NCBI GenBank assembly: GCA_034435435.1
Contig: DAOTXN010000122.1
Span: 1 to 64,000 of the forward strand
Reading direction: 5' to 3'
Origin: DAOTXN01 sp034435435
GTDB lineage: Bacteria > Chloroflexota > Anaerolineae > S140-20
Length of the DNA stretch: 64,000 nt
Below are positions 56,189-64,000 of this stretch, in pieces (within the stretch, counting starts at the first letter, position 1; each line of letters begins with the position of its first letter). Made by a program: the position numbers and the translations under genes. The notes under the pieces were generated by a model. That model made no database searches. It saw only the letters and a program-made list of their open reading frames with translations, and was not told the DNA's origin.

Positions 56189-56437
56189 TGCTCGCCTCCT
56201 GTGTGCTGATCCGTTCGTCGGTGCATACGCTGATGATCAGTAAACCATCGCAAGTGTAGCACAAGTGGTAACAGACGCAATACATAGAAACTATTTTTCT
56301 CACTGACCGTATTGTACCCGGACCGGCGCTAAAGGGCAAGCGGCGAGCCGCACAAAAAAGGTAGCACGATGAGCGGGCTTGGCTAACCCGCACTAGAGAA
56401 AAGATTTCGTGTATAATTGTAACTGCTCAGGTGGGGA
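56189..56437. other. Intergenic region, mostly featureless
   Basis: Contains the predicted SH3-gene promoter and, near 56372-56392, a small hairpin (GCGGG, 8 nt, CCCGC). No coding frame of interest was seen. The composition is more AT-rich than the genes, consistent with intergenic DNA. Confidence 0.5.
56253..56280 (-). promoter_or_regulatory. Predicted SH3-gene promoter, TTGCGT-16-TACACT
   Basis: Minus-strand boxes with 16-nt spacing, about 65 nt before the ATG. Shares the TTGCG(C/T) -35 type with several other promoters of the window. Confidence 0.45.
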
Positions 56438-56642
56438 TATGACAACGAATTTTCGGGAACCTGTCCTTAGCTTGGCGAAGGATTGACCGAATGGCGTCGC
56501 CCAACCCTGCCCCGGGGCTGCCCGCGTTCTGCAGTGAGGCGTGGCGGCGCATCCCTTGGGACCACGGTCAGCGCGGCTGTGGGACCCAGGCCATCGGGCC
56601 GAGAAGCACAGATTCGCTCAATCCTTTGATTCGTTGTCATAT
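56438..56642. mobile_element. MITE-like element B (full copy)
   Basis: A 205-bp non-coding element with perfect 14-bp terminal inverted repeats (ATATGACAACGAAT and ATTCGTTGTCATAT). Its right half recurs at 45044-45146 and its terminus at 18990-19022. It contains no transposase gene, as expected for a MITE mobilised in trans. No related transposase is in the window. Confidence 0.8.
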
Positions 56643-56729
56643 CTGCACAGGCTGAACAGTTACGTATAATTAACGTGGGAAATGTTGACGAAGAAAAATG
56701 ATTTTCGTTTCACAGAAAGGAAACCATTT

Positions 56730-58799
56730 ATGAGACGGCTAATCATTCTCCTCTTTATATTAATCGCTTGCTCAACCGCGTCGCCAACCCCTACACCCGA
56801 GCCGGGCGACACGCCAAACCCCACCAGCACGCTCAGGCCTACAGACACACCCGAACCGACCGATACGCCAGAGCCGACAAACACACTTGAGCCAACTGAA
56901 CCCTCAACGCCCAGGCCAACCCGCACGCCTCTCAGCGCGACCGAGGCCCCGCTCGAGGATACAGCCTCTCGTCTCGAACGGCTCGGCGGCTATCCCTGTC
57001 CTGATAGCGACTTTACCTGCGTGAATGTCACTGTCCCGCTCGACCACTTTAATGCGCAAGATGAGCGCAGGATAGACGTGGTCTTTGGCGTCCTTCCAGC
57101 CACAGGTGAGCGTCAGGGAATGTTTGTCACAGTTGTTGGCGGACCGGGCAGTTCGGGTTTGTTGAGCGCAGATGCTTATACTTCTTACTTTGACCCGGGC
57201 ATCACCGAACACTTTGACGTCGTCTTTTTCGACCAGCGCGGGGTCAATCTCTCCGGCGGTTTGCAGTGCGCACAGGCGGCGGCCGATTTCTATCGCGCCG
57301 ACTGGGATGCCACCACACCCACCGATGAAGAAAATCTGCTGGATGTCGCCCAGACCTTCGTCGAAGATTGCATCGCCGAGATGGGCGATCCTGAAATATT
57401 GCCTTACCTCGACACAGTGCAGGCGGTCGAGGATGTGGAGGCTTTCCGAGGGATGATGGGTGATGAACAGCTCTGGTTGTACGGCGAAAGCTACGGCACA
57501 CAGTTCGCCCAGACCTACGCCGCCTCGCACCCGGACCGCTTAGCCGGTCTCATCCTCGACGGCACGGTTGACTTGACCCTCACAGACATCGAGTTTCTCA
57601 AAGGGCAGGCGCAGGCGTTCAACGATGTGCTGGTAGAAACCCTGCAAGCCTGTAACGATGATGTCCTGTGCGCCGAGGCAATGGGCCACGATGCGCTAGC
57701 CGTGTACGATGGCCTGGCCGCGCGCTTGAAACAAGCGCCCCTTCCTTTTGATTTTCCCCTGTCCACGGGCGGGGTTGAGCGGCGGGAATTTACCTTTCCC
57801 GACCTGGAGGCGACCACGGGATATCTTTACTCTGAAACTGCGCGGATGCTCTTTCTGCGCGCCCTGGCTGCGTATGCGCGCGATGACACACTTGTTCCGT
57901 TGGCGCGTGTCCTCTACAACTCGCTCTATCTGGACCCCGACACTTTGCAAGCCGTCCCCGACCCATCCTACTCGGACGCAGTTTATTACGCGGTCACCTG
58001 CCGCGATTACGCCCACGCTGGAAACACACCCGAAGAACGTGCGCTAGGCTTTTTACGCGCTGGCGACGAAATGGATGCCAGCTTGTCGAGAATGGCCTCG
58101 GTCTTTTACGGAGATCTGCCATGTGTCTTTTGGCCGTATCCGCAGGAGGATCAAACCCGCCCGGCGCCCTTGAAAGCTGAAGGGATTCCGACGCTCGTGC
58201 TCAATGCCACCACCGACCCGGCCACGCCTTATTCAGATGCAGTGTCTGTGTATTCCCAGCTTGCGGATGGCTATCTTGTTACCGAGACCGGCGGTCCGCA
58301 CGTTATCTTTGGCTGGGGGAACGCTTGCGTGGATAGTCTGGTAGCAGCCTTTCTGGTAGAGGCCAAACTCCCGGCCGAACGTGAAACGGTGTGTGAGGGT
58401 GTCGTTGCCAGCGAGTTCGTCCCACTGGCCCCGCTGGATGCCGCCGAGTTTGAGAATCCCCTCGAGGCGCTGGCTTCCGTAGATGACGAGATCTATTATC
58501 TGCCCGAGTATTATTACTGGGATTACACCACTCCCACAGCCATCGCTTGTCCGTTTGGCGGAACGCTGGCCTTTGAGTCATCCGCTGCGGGTGAAACTTT
58601 TATGCTCACCGAATGTGCTTTTTCTGATGGCTTTGTGATGACGGGCCACGGCTCCTACGACACCGACCAAGACCTGTTCACGCTAAAAGTAAGCGTCACC
58701 GGTCTGCAGGAAGGCGCGCTGACCTATACACGCGACGGCGAAGGTACCCTGCGCGTCACGGGTGTGTACGGCGGTGAAACGATCGACCTTGAAGGTTGA
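56730..58799 (+). CDS. Secreted alpha/beta-hydrolase, tripeptidyl-peptidase-like lipoprotein
   Basis: A 689-residue protein. Start chosen at the ATG with AAAGGAAACC upstream that opens a lipoprotein signal (LIILLFILIAC, Cys at about 13). A Thr/Pro/Glu linker of about 50 residues follows. The catalytic domain contains VTVPLDHFN, VTVVGGPGSSG (oxyanion region), GESYGTQFAQ (nucleophile Ser), NATTDPATP (Asp) and GGPHVIFGWG (His). This is the TAP-like / SCO7095-type family that cleaves peptides from the N-terminus. A further 120-residue C-terminal domain (EFENPLEALAS..) is unknown. It probably degrades environmental peptides outside the cell. Confidence 0.85.
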   Translation: MRRLIILLFILIACSTASPTPTPEPGDTPNPTSTLRPTDTPEPTDTPEPTNTLEPTEPSTPRPTRTPLSATEAPLEDTASRLERLGGYPCPDSDFTCVNVTVPLDHFNAQDERRIDVVFGVLPATGERQGMFVTVVGGPGSSGLLSADAYTSYFDPGITEHFDVVFFDQRGVNLSGGLQCAQAAADFYRADWDATTPTDEENLLDVAQTFVEDCIAEMGDPEILPYLDTVQAVEDVEAFRGMMGDEQLWLYGESYGTQFAQTYAASHPDRLAGLILDGTVDLTLTDIEFLKGQAQAFNDVLVETLQACNDDVLCAEAMGHDALAVYDGLAARLKQAPLPFDFPLSTGGVERREFTFPDLEATTGYLYSETARMLFLRALAAYARDDTLVPLARVLYNSLYLDPDTLQAVPDPSYSDAVYYAVTCRDYAHAGNTPEERALGFLRAGDEMDASLSRMASVFYGDLPCVFWPYPQEDQTRPAPLKAEGIPTLVLNATTDPATPYSDAVSVYSQLADGYLVTETGGPHVIFGWGNACVDSLVAAFLVEAKLPAERETVCEGVVASEFVPLAPLDAAEFENPLEALASVDDEIYYLPEYYYWDYTTPTAIACPFGGTLAFESSAAGETFMLTECAFSDGFVMTGHGSYDTDQDLFTLKVSVTGLQEGALTYTRDGEGTLRVTGVYGGETIDLEG

Positions 58800-58972
58800 T
58801 CGCCGCTGGTTTGACATCACCGAGCTATAGCCCTTTAGGAAAAGGTTCAGACGTGATAGTAACGATTCGAGTCGTTGCGTCGGTAATATGTGACAAGCGG
58901 TAGATGGCTGGACGGAGTCAGGCAGGTGGGTTATAATGGCAGCCATTCGTTTCCCACAGCAACGGTGCTCCG

Positions 58973-60004
58973 GTGGTGCAGACCGATTCAAAAGCAAAAG
59001 GAACAAGGACGCTATTTCGCTGGCGCAGTCTGGGCTTAGGGCTGGCGGTCAGCCTGGTTTGCCTGGTGTGGGCGGTGAGTACGCTCGACTGGCAGCAGGT
59101 CGGCGCCTACCTGGCCCAGGCTCGGATCGGCTGGCTGATCGCAGCCATCGGCGCTATCTTTGCCCGCGTCGCCTGTCGCACGGCCCGCTGGCGGACCTTT
59201 TTCGCGCCGCCGCGTCCGGCTTTTCTGCCCGCGCTCACGGCATTGTTGGTTGGCCAGAGCGTCAATTACGTCGCCCCGGTGTGGGCCGGCGACCTGGGCC
59301 GCGCCTATTGGCTGGGGGACCAGACCGGCCACAAAAAGGGCCTGGCGCTGGGCACGGTCGTCGTAGACAAGGTATGCGATCTGATTTTTTTTCTACTTTT
59401 CCTGGCCGTGCTGCCATTTTGGATCGAGTTGCCGGATTGGATCCTTCCGGCGATGCAGACGGTGGGACTGGCGGCGGCGTTGGGGGTGGCCGGGCTGTTG
59501 CTGGGCGTGGCGCGTCGGGAATGGATGTTGAGGCTGGCCAGCGCGGTCTGCCGCCCGCTGCCGGCGACCTGGCGCGCACGGGCGCTGCACTTGGCCGCTG
59601 CGCTGCTCGACGGCCTGGCCATGCTGCGTTATCCTTCTACGCTGGCCTGGGCCATCGTCTGGTCGCTGGCCTTGTGGGGCTGGGACACGCTGGCGCACTA
59701 TAGCGTCTTTCGGGCGCTGGGGCTAGACTTGCCCATCCTGGCGGCCTTGTTGCTCTCAACCGTACTGCGGGCGGGCTTTGCACTACCGGCAATGCCTGGC
59801 CAGATCGGCGTGTATGAAGGCATCGTCGTGGCCGGCTTGCGACTCTTTGGTGTGGAGGGAGAGCCAGCCCTGGGCGTGGGGTTGTTGCGCCACGCGGTAG
59901 ATTTTATCCCGGCGCTGGGCGTGACCGGTCTGCTGCTGGCGCTGGGGCAGCGCGAACGTGGACGGGCGCAAAGAGCAGGTCGAGCAGACAGACGAGATGG
60001 ATGA
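58973..60004 (+). CDS. Flippase-like / LPG-synthase transmembrane family protein
   Basis: A 343-residue integral membrane protein beginning at the first of two adjacent GTG codons; a TATAAT lies 36 nt upstream (58932-58937) without a clear -35. Eight or so helices. Marks of the UPF0104 / lysylphosphatidylglycerol synthase membrane domain: VGQSVNYVAPVWAGDLGRAYWLG (in two pieces, about 88-110), LALGTVVVDKVCDL (about 123-136) and LPAMPGQIGVYEGIVVAGLRLFG (about 265-287). Relatives transport or modify lipids and glycolipids. Its 3' end overlaps the next gene by 8 nt. First gene of a coupled four-gene operon. Confidence 0.85.
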   Translation: MVQTDSKAKGTRTLFRWRSLGLGLAVSLVCLVWAVSTLDWQQVGAYLAQARIGWLIAAIGAIFARVACRTARWRTFFAPPRPAFLPALTALLVGQSVNYVAPVWAGDLGRAYWLGDQTGHKKGLALGTVVVDKVCDLIFFLLFLAVLPFWIELPDWILPAMQTVGLAAALGVAGLLLGVARREWMLRLASAVCRPLPATWRARALHLAAALLDGLAMLRYPSTLAWAIVWSLALWGWDTLAHYSVFRALGLDLPILAALLLSTVLRAGFALPAMPGQIGVYEGIVVAGLRLFGVEGEPALGVGLLRHAVDFIPALGVTGLLLALGQRERGRAQRAGRADRRDG

Positions 60005-61256
60005 ATTGCGCTTTCTGAGTGGAAAATCGGTCCGCGTGTTTCAAGACATTGACGGCTGGGCTGCGCTGCGGGCCGCGCTGGAACAGATATTGGACGCCGC
60101 CGACCTGCCTGCTGACCATTCGGCGCGCATCTTGCTCAAACCCAACCTGAACAACGATTTGAACGGTTTGACCGGCAATTCGACCGACTTGCGGGTGCTG
60201 CGGGCGCTCATCGAGGCGCTGCAAGCGCGGGGCTATCGCCGCCTGACCATCGGCGACGGGCCGAACTTTGGCGTGCGCCGGCTGGGGATTGACGTTTTTC
60301 GACGCCTGGCGGTAGACCGGCTGGCGGCCCTGTACGGCGTGCGCTGCGTGGATTTTAACGCCGACGCCGGTCGCCCGGTGGAGCTGGTGAACGGTCGCAC
60401 GACGCACATCGCCGCCGCCTGCCTGGAAGCCGACGCGATCATCAACCTCCCCAAGCTCAAGACCCACGCCGAAGCCGGTTTATCGCTGGCCTGCAAGAAC
60501 CTGGTCGGCTGCAACGTGGGGATTTACAAAAAGCGCGCCCACGACGACCTGCCCCGGGCTATCGTGCGTCTCACTCAGATTTTGCGACCCCAGTTGCACA
60601 TCGTGGACGGGCTGGTGGCGATGGAGGGCAACGGTCCCGGCGATGGGCTGCCCCACGAGCTGGGTTTACTCTTTGCCGCAGGCGATCCCTTTTTGCTCGA
60701 CGCAGTCGTGGCCCGCTGGGTCGGCGTCGCTCTGGCGACCCTGCCGCATCTGGCCGTGGCGCGTGCGGAGGGGCTGATCGAGGGGGCCGATTGGGAGGCG
60801 GTGGAAGTGTTGTCGCCGCGCCTGGAGCTGCTTCCCGCGCCGGCGCGCCGGCGCATCACGCGCTGGCTCACGCGCAACAGCCTGACCTGGTTCCGCGACC
60901 TGCTCCGCCCGCTCTTTGCCAACCCGCCGGTCGCCAGGCTGCTCTATCGGCTGCGCATCATCCAGGACATCTATGAGGCCGCCGACGCCCAGGTGCGGCT
61001 GACGACGGCGAACGGCGACGGGCACGCCAAAGAATGGCGACGGGTCAGCGCCTACTGTCCGCTGGAATTAGACGTGGCCCGCTTTCGTTTTGATCCGACC
61101 GAGGAACGTTGTATCGCTTGTTTGTATTGTTATTGGTTGAGCCGCGAGGGCGCAATTCAGTTGGATGGTCAAATGGGCTATTTGCGAACTCACCTGGAGC
61201 GTTATCGCACCCTCGTGCAAGAGCGTGTTGGCAAGTTATGGAGTGAGACGGAATGA
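59997..61256 (+). CDS. DUF362 family protein with possible iron-sulphur site
   Basis: A 419-residue protein starting at an ATG that overlaps the upstream stop; a GTG 39 nt earlier is an alternative. DUF362 marks: ILLKPNLNNDLNG (about 48-60), YRRLTIGDGPNFG (about 83-95), ADAIINLPKLKTHAEAGLSLACKNLVGCNVG and HIVDGLVAMEGNGPG. Near the C-terminus CIACLYCYW (about 363-371) provides Cys for a possible cluster or zinc. Cytoplasmic, because no signal is present, in contrast to the secreted DUF362 protein at 7608. The last 4 nt overlap the radical SAM gene (ATGA). A redox or metabolite-processing role in a surface-lipid pathway is inferred. Confidence 0.8.
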   Translation: MDELRFLSGKSVRVFQDIDGWAALRAALEQILDAADLPADHSARILLKPNLNNDLNGLTGNSTDLRVLRALIEALQARGYRRLTIGDGPNFGVRRLGIDVFRRLAVDRLAALYGVRCVDFNADAGRPVELVNGRTTHIAAACLEADAIINLPKLKTHAEAGLSLACKNLVGCNVGIYKKRAHDDLPRAIVRLTQILRPQLHIVDGLVAMEGNGPGDGLPHELGLLFAAGDPFLLDAVVARWVGVALATLPHLAVARAEGLIEGADWEAVEVLSPRLELLPAPARRRITRWLTRNSLTWFRDLLRPLFANPPVARLLYRLRIIQDIYEAADAQVRLTTANGDGHAKEWRRVSAYCPLELDVARFRFDPTEERCIACLYCYWLSREGAIQLDGQMGYLRTHLERYRTLVQERVGKLWSETE

Positions 61257-62719
61257 ACGTTTTGACCCTAAATCCACCCTTTCATCCCAAATACTCGCGC
61301 GGCCAGCGCAGTCCGGCCGTCATCAAAAGCGGGGTCGTCTATTATCCGATTTGGCTGGGCTATGCGACAGGCGTGTTGGAACAGAACAGTTTCAACGTCA
61401 AGCTGGTTGACGCCTCGGCCGCCGGTCACGACCTGGCCTACGTGCGCGACCTGATCGAGCAATTTCGCCCGCGCCTGGTGGTGATGGACACCAGCACCCC
61501 CAGCATCTACAACGACGTCGAGATTGCCCAGGCCATCAAAGCCCAGGTCCCCGACACCTTCATCGCGCTGGTCGGACCGCACGTCACTGCCTTGCCAGAA
61601 GAAACATTGCGCATCAGCCCGGTCGTGGACGCCGTGGCCCGCGGCGAGTACGACTATACCATCCGCGACCTGGCCCTGGCCGTAGACAGCGGCGCGGCAT
61701 GGGACAGCGTGGCCGGGCTGACCTGGCAGCGAGCGGGCGAAATCGTCGCCAACCCCGACCGGCCCCTCATCGCCGACCTGGACGTGCTGCCCTTTGTGAG
61801 TGAGGTCTATAAACGCCATCTGGACGTGCGCGATTATTTTTACTCGATTACGCAATATCCCGAAGTGACCATCGTGACCGGGCGAGGCTGTCCGTATCAC
61901 TGCGTCTACTGCATGTGGCCGCAGACGCTCACCGGGCACGGCTACCGCCGACGCAGCGTGGAAAACGTGGCCGACGAGTTCGAGTTCATCCAGCGCGAGC
62001 TGCGCCAGGTCAAAGAGGTCTTTATCGAGGACGACACGCTGACCGTCCACCAGCGGCGCGCGGTGGCCCTGGGCAAAGAGTTGGTCCGGCGGGGCGTGAG
62101 CCTGCCTTTCACGGCCAACTCGCGGGCCGACGTAGATTATGAGACGCTGTATTGGCTCAAGCAAGGAGGACTGCGACTGCTGTGCGTCGGCTTTGAGAGC
62201 GGAGACCAGACCGTGCTGGACGCTATGAAAAAACAGGTCCATGTGGAGCAGTTTTTCCGCTTTCGCCAGGATGCGGCCCGGGCCGGCGTCATGGTGCATG
62301 GCTGCTTTATGGCCGGAAATCCCGGCGAGACTAAAGAAACCCTGGCAAAAACGCTCCAGTTAGCCAAAAACCTCAACCCCGACACGGCGCAATTTTTCCC
62401 GGTCATGGTTTATCCCGGCACCGAGGCCTACGAATGGGCCAAACGAAATGAATTTCTCACCACCGAGGATTTTCGTGAGTGGCTGACGCCCGACGGCCTG
62501 CACAAAAGCGTCGTCAGCCGCCCCGATCTGACCGCGCAAGAGCTGGTAGAGTGGTGCGACTATGCCCGGCGCAGGTTCTATCTGCGCCCGCGCTACGTCT
62601 GGTCCAAAATGCACCAGGTCGTCACCCAGCCCAGAGAGGCGCGGCGCGTGTTCAAGAGCTTTTTTACCTTTGCCCGCTATCTCTTGCGCCCTTCACTGAA
62701 AGCAGAGTCGTATGACTAG
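61253..62719 (+). CDS. B12-binding radical SAM enzyme
   Basis: A 488-residue enzyme. The N-terminal 150 residues are a cobalamin-binding-like fold (LVVMDTSTPSIYNDVEIAQAI, ALVGPHVTALPEE, ARGEYDYTI). GRGCPYHCVYCMWP (about 207-220) contains the C-x-x-x-C-x-x-C motif for the [4Fe-4S] cluster that cleaves S-adenosylmethionine. EVFIEDDTLTVHQRRAVAL, SRADVD and CVGFESGDQTVLDAMKK are the following barrel strands. Similar enzymes methylate or rearrange lipids and natural products. The ATGA overlap with the DUF362 gene and an 8-nt overlap with the GT2 gene indicate tight coupling. Confidence 0.88.
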   Translation: MNVLTLNPPFHPKYSRGQRSPAVIKSGVVYYPIWLGYATGVLEQNSFNVKLVDASAAGHDLAYVRDLIEQFRPRLVVMDTSTPSIYNDVEIAQAIKAQVPDTFIALVGPHVTALPEETLRISPVVDAVARGEYDYTIRDLALAVDSGAAWDSVAGLTWQRAGEIVANPDRPLIADLDVLPFVSEVYKRHLDVRDYFYSITQYPEVTIVTGRGCPYHCVYCMWPQTLTGHGYRRRSVENVADEFEFIQRELRQVKEVFIEDDTLTVHQRRAVALGKELVRRGVSLPFTANSRADVDYETLYWLKQGGLRLLCVGFESGDQTVLDAMKKQVHVEQFFRFRQDAARAGVMVHGCFMAGNPGETKETLAKTLQLAKNLNPDTAQFFPVMVYPGTEAYEWAKRNEFLTTEDFREWLTPDGLHKSVVSRPDLTAQELVEWCDYARRRFYLRPRYVWSKMHQVVTQPREARRVFKSFFTFARYLLRPSLKAESYD

Positions 62720-63689
62720 CATCTCGGTCATCGTCCCGGCCTACACCGCCGAGGCCATTCTGGGCCGCTGCCTGGTCGCCCTGCAAGCGCAAACCCTGCC
62801 CCCCGACGAGATCATCGTCGTGGACGACGGCTCGACCGACGCGACCGCAGAGATCGCGCAGGGCTTGGGTGTGCGCGTGATCCGGCAAGCCAACGCCGGC
62901 CCGGCCGCCGCGCGTAACGCCGGCGCACGGGCGGCGCAGGGCGAGGTGCTCCTCTTTACCGACGCCGACTGCGCACCCGCCCCCGACTGGGTGCAGCGCA
63001 TGGCCGCGCCTTTTGCGGATCCCACCGTCGTGGGCGCCAAAGGCGTCTATCTCACGGCGCAGAGCGAGCCGGTGGCCCGCTTTGTCCAGTTGGAGTACCA
63101 AGACAAATATGATCGAATGCGCGGTCAAGAACGTATTGACTTTATAGATACCTATTCCGCGGCCTATCGGCGCGACGTCTTTTTGGAGAGCGGCGGCTTT
63201 GACGCCGCCTTTCCCACCGCTTCGGTCGAGGATCAAGAGTTTTCCTTCCGGCTGGCCCGGGCCGGACACCGGCTGGTGTTCGCACCCGACGCTTGCGTCG
63301 CCCATCTCCACGACCGCACGCTGGGCGAGTACGCCCGGCGCAAATTCTGGATCGGCTATTGGAAGGCCCAAGTCACCCGGCGCTACCCGGACAAACTGAT
63401 CCGCGACTCGCACACGCCCCAGGTGCTCAAAGCACAAATAGGGCTGGCGGCCGCGGGCGGAGTTTCGTTAGCGTTGAGCATTCTGACAGGCCGGGTGCGG
63501 TTCGTGCGTTGGGCGGCTCGTTTGTGGGCCATCTTTGGCCTGACCACATTTCCTTTTGTCCGCAAGGCCTGGCGTCAAGATCGCACGGCGGCGCTGTTGG
63601 CGCCCGGATTACTTTTGGTGCGGGCCTGGGCGCTGGGGATAGGCTTTTTGCTAGGCAATTTGCGCTGGCGAGCGTTGCGCCAGGCATAA
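62712..63689 (+). CDS. GT2 glycosyltransferase with C-terminal membrane helices
   Basis: A 325-residue enzyme. ISVIVPAYTAEAILGRCL opens the GT-A fold; VVDDGSTDATAEIA holds the first Asp pair and LLFTDADCAPAPDW the D-x-D metal motif; VEDQEFSFRLARAG supplies the catalytic base E-D region. The C-terminal 80 residues include two to three hydrophobic helices (GLAAAGGVSLALSI, LLAPGLLLVRAWALGIGFLLG). It transfers a sugar to a lipid or polymer at the membrane and is the last gene of the coupled operon with the flippase-like, DUF362 and radical SAM genes. Confidence 0.88.
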   Translation: MTSISVIVPAYTAEAILGRCLVALQAQTLPPDEIIVVDDGSTDATAEIAQGLGVRVIRQANAGPAAARNAGARAAQGEVLLFTDADCAPAPDWVQRMAAPFADPTVVGAKGVYLTAQSEPVARFVQLEYQDKYDRMRGQERIDFIDTYSAAYRRDVFLESGGFDAAFPTASVEDQEFSFRLARAGHRLVFAPDACVAHLHDRTLGEYARRKFWIGYWKAQVTRRYPDKLIRDSHTPQVLKAQIGLAAAGGVSLALSILTGRVRFVRWAARLWAIFGLTTFPFVRKAWRQDRTAALLAPGLLLVRAWALGIGFLLGNLRWRALRQA

Positions 63690-63729
63690 AAACCGATTTG
63701 TGATATACTTTGCAAACGCCATTAACTCG

Positions 63730-63891
63730 GTAGGGCAGGTTTCCATACCATCTATGGTAGGGCGCGTTTCCATACGCGCCGTCTCCCAGAGGCGGCTACG
63801 GAAAGCCGCTACTGTTGAACCAGGCCAAGAGTTGTAGGGCGCGTTTCCATACGCGCCGTCTCCCAGAGGCGGCTACGGAAAGCCGCCCTAC
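63730..63891. repeat. REP-B array (two BIME units and a partial one)
   Basis: Contains a partial REP at 63730-63749 and two units of period 77 bp. In each, GTAG leads a hairpin with GGCGCG and CGCGCC arms (63757-63780 and 63834-63857), and then, in inverse orientation, GTAG leads a hairpin with GGCGGC and GCCGCC arms (63791-63812, in which the tetranucleotide is truncated, and 63868-63891). Loops are TTTCCATA and TTTCCGTA. A single copy is at 45792-45815. No matching RAYT gene is in the window. Confidence 0.85.
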
Positions 63892-63914
63892 TGTTGAACC
63901 AGGCAAAGCGTAGA

Positions 63915-64000
63915 TTGGCGGAACCGGAAAAGACCTCGACCCACACAAAGCAACGTCGCATTCTCTTTCTCGGCGCGTTGGCGCTGCTGCTGATTTTTGG
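63915..64000 (+). CDS. Membrane protein, N-terminus only
   Basis: From a TTG the frame reads AEPEKTSTHTKQRRILF and then LGALALLLIF, a charged start followed by a membrane helix, and it runs off the window end. Neither the family nor the true start can be decided. Confidence 0.5.
   Translation, partial: MAEPEKTSTHTKQRRILFLGALALLLIF

Noticed and set aside
63730..63891. A second CRISPR-like array
   Set aside because: The spacing sequence is repeated between units and the units are hairpins with GTAG feet, so they are REP/BIME elements.

Overview
The window reads as chromosomal DNA from a GC-rich, free-living bacterium, most likely a member of the Chloroflexota (Anaerolineae or Caldilineae type) known from environmental genomes. 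This is inference, because no rRNA or other marker gene is present. The clues are a SARP/BTAD regulator carrying an extracellular domain, several secreted proteins ending in a V-Y-L-P-L-V-(L/I)-(K/R) tail, a PMT-type glycosyltransferase with a long extracytoplasmic C-terminus, three tandem M42 aminopeptidases, Thr/Pro-rich surface proteins and many small dispersed repeats. No tRNA, rRNA, CRISPR array or complete insertion sequence was seen.

Layout. 1-1.5 kb: gene scraps resembling HsdS around a TumA/TumE-like toxin-antitoxin pair. 1.5-4.2 kb: two DEAD-box RNA helicases. 4.3-4.8 kb: a haem-type bacterioferritin. 5-6.8 kb: a secreted SGNH-like protein. 6.8-7.6 kb: a Phd/VapC-type pair. 7.6-18.2 kb: a minus-strand block of secreted proteins (DUF362, a 14-blade propeller, a beta-helix fusion, a small YLPLVLK protein, a tail-fibre-like protein) headed by the membrane-anchored SARP. 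18.4-19.9 kb: a nitroreductase and a 2[4Fe-4S] protein. 20.2-25.7 kb: a type III-like restriction-modification locus (mod, res) split by a RAYT transposase and its REP sequences. 25.7-28.9 kb: DinB-like, HAD, broken glycosyltransferase and Cys-rich membrane genes. 28.9-31.8 kb: a DmpA-like peptidase, a DUF4258/YgiT pair and coaBC. 31.9-35.7 kb: a DUF456 protein and a PMT. 35.8-38.7 kb: a small His-rich protein, two gene remnants and a two-component system. 38.7-43 kb: a PAC2 protein and three M42 peptidases. 43-45 kb: a TP-rich membrane protein divergent from an MFS transporter. 45.2-48.6 kb: a pRiA4b ORF-3-like protein, a methyltransferase/nuclease fusion, an HNH pair and a duplicated methyltransferase 5' end. 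48.6-56.2 kb: a sensor-type propeller protein, a GT2 synthase, an adenylate cyclase and an SH3 protein. 56.7-58.8 kb: a secreted peptidase. 59-63.7 kb: a translationally coupled flippase-like / DUF362 / radical SAM / GT2 operon. The window ends in a REP array and the start of a membrane protein.

The strongest recurring signal is the small repeats. At least two REP families, two MITE-like families and several low-copy repeats lie hard against genes, and repeatedly contain the actual start or stop codon of the neighbour. Other repeats sit in frame inside long genes. Both DNA methyltransferases have an AT-rich central recognition region between GC-rich catalytic ends, and one has a nearly identical duplicate of its 5' end on the far side of an HNH nuclease unit. 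Predicted promoters repeatedly show a TTGCGC-like -35 box with 16-17 nt spacing to TATAAT-like -10 boxes.
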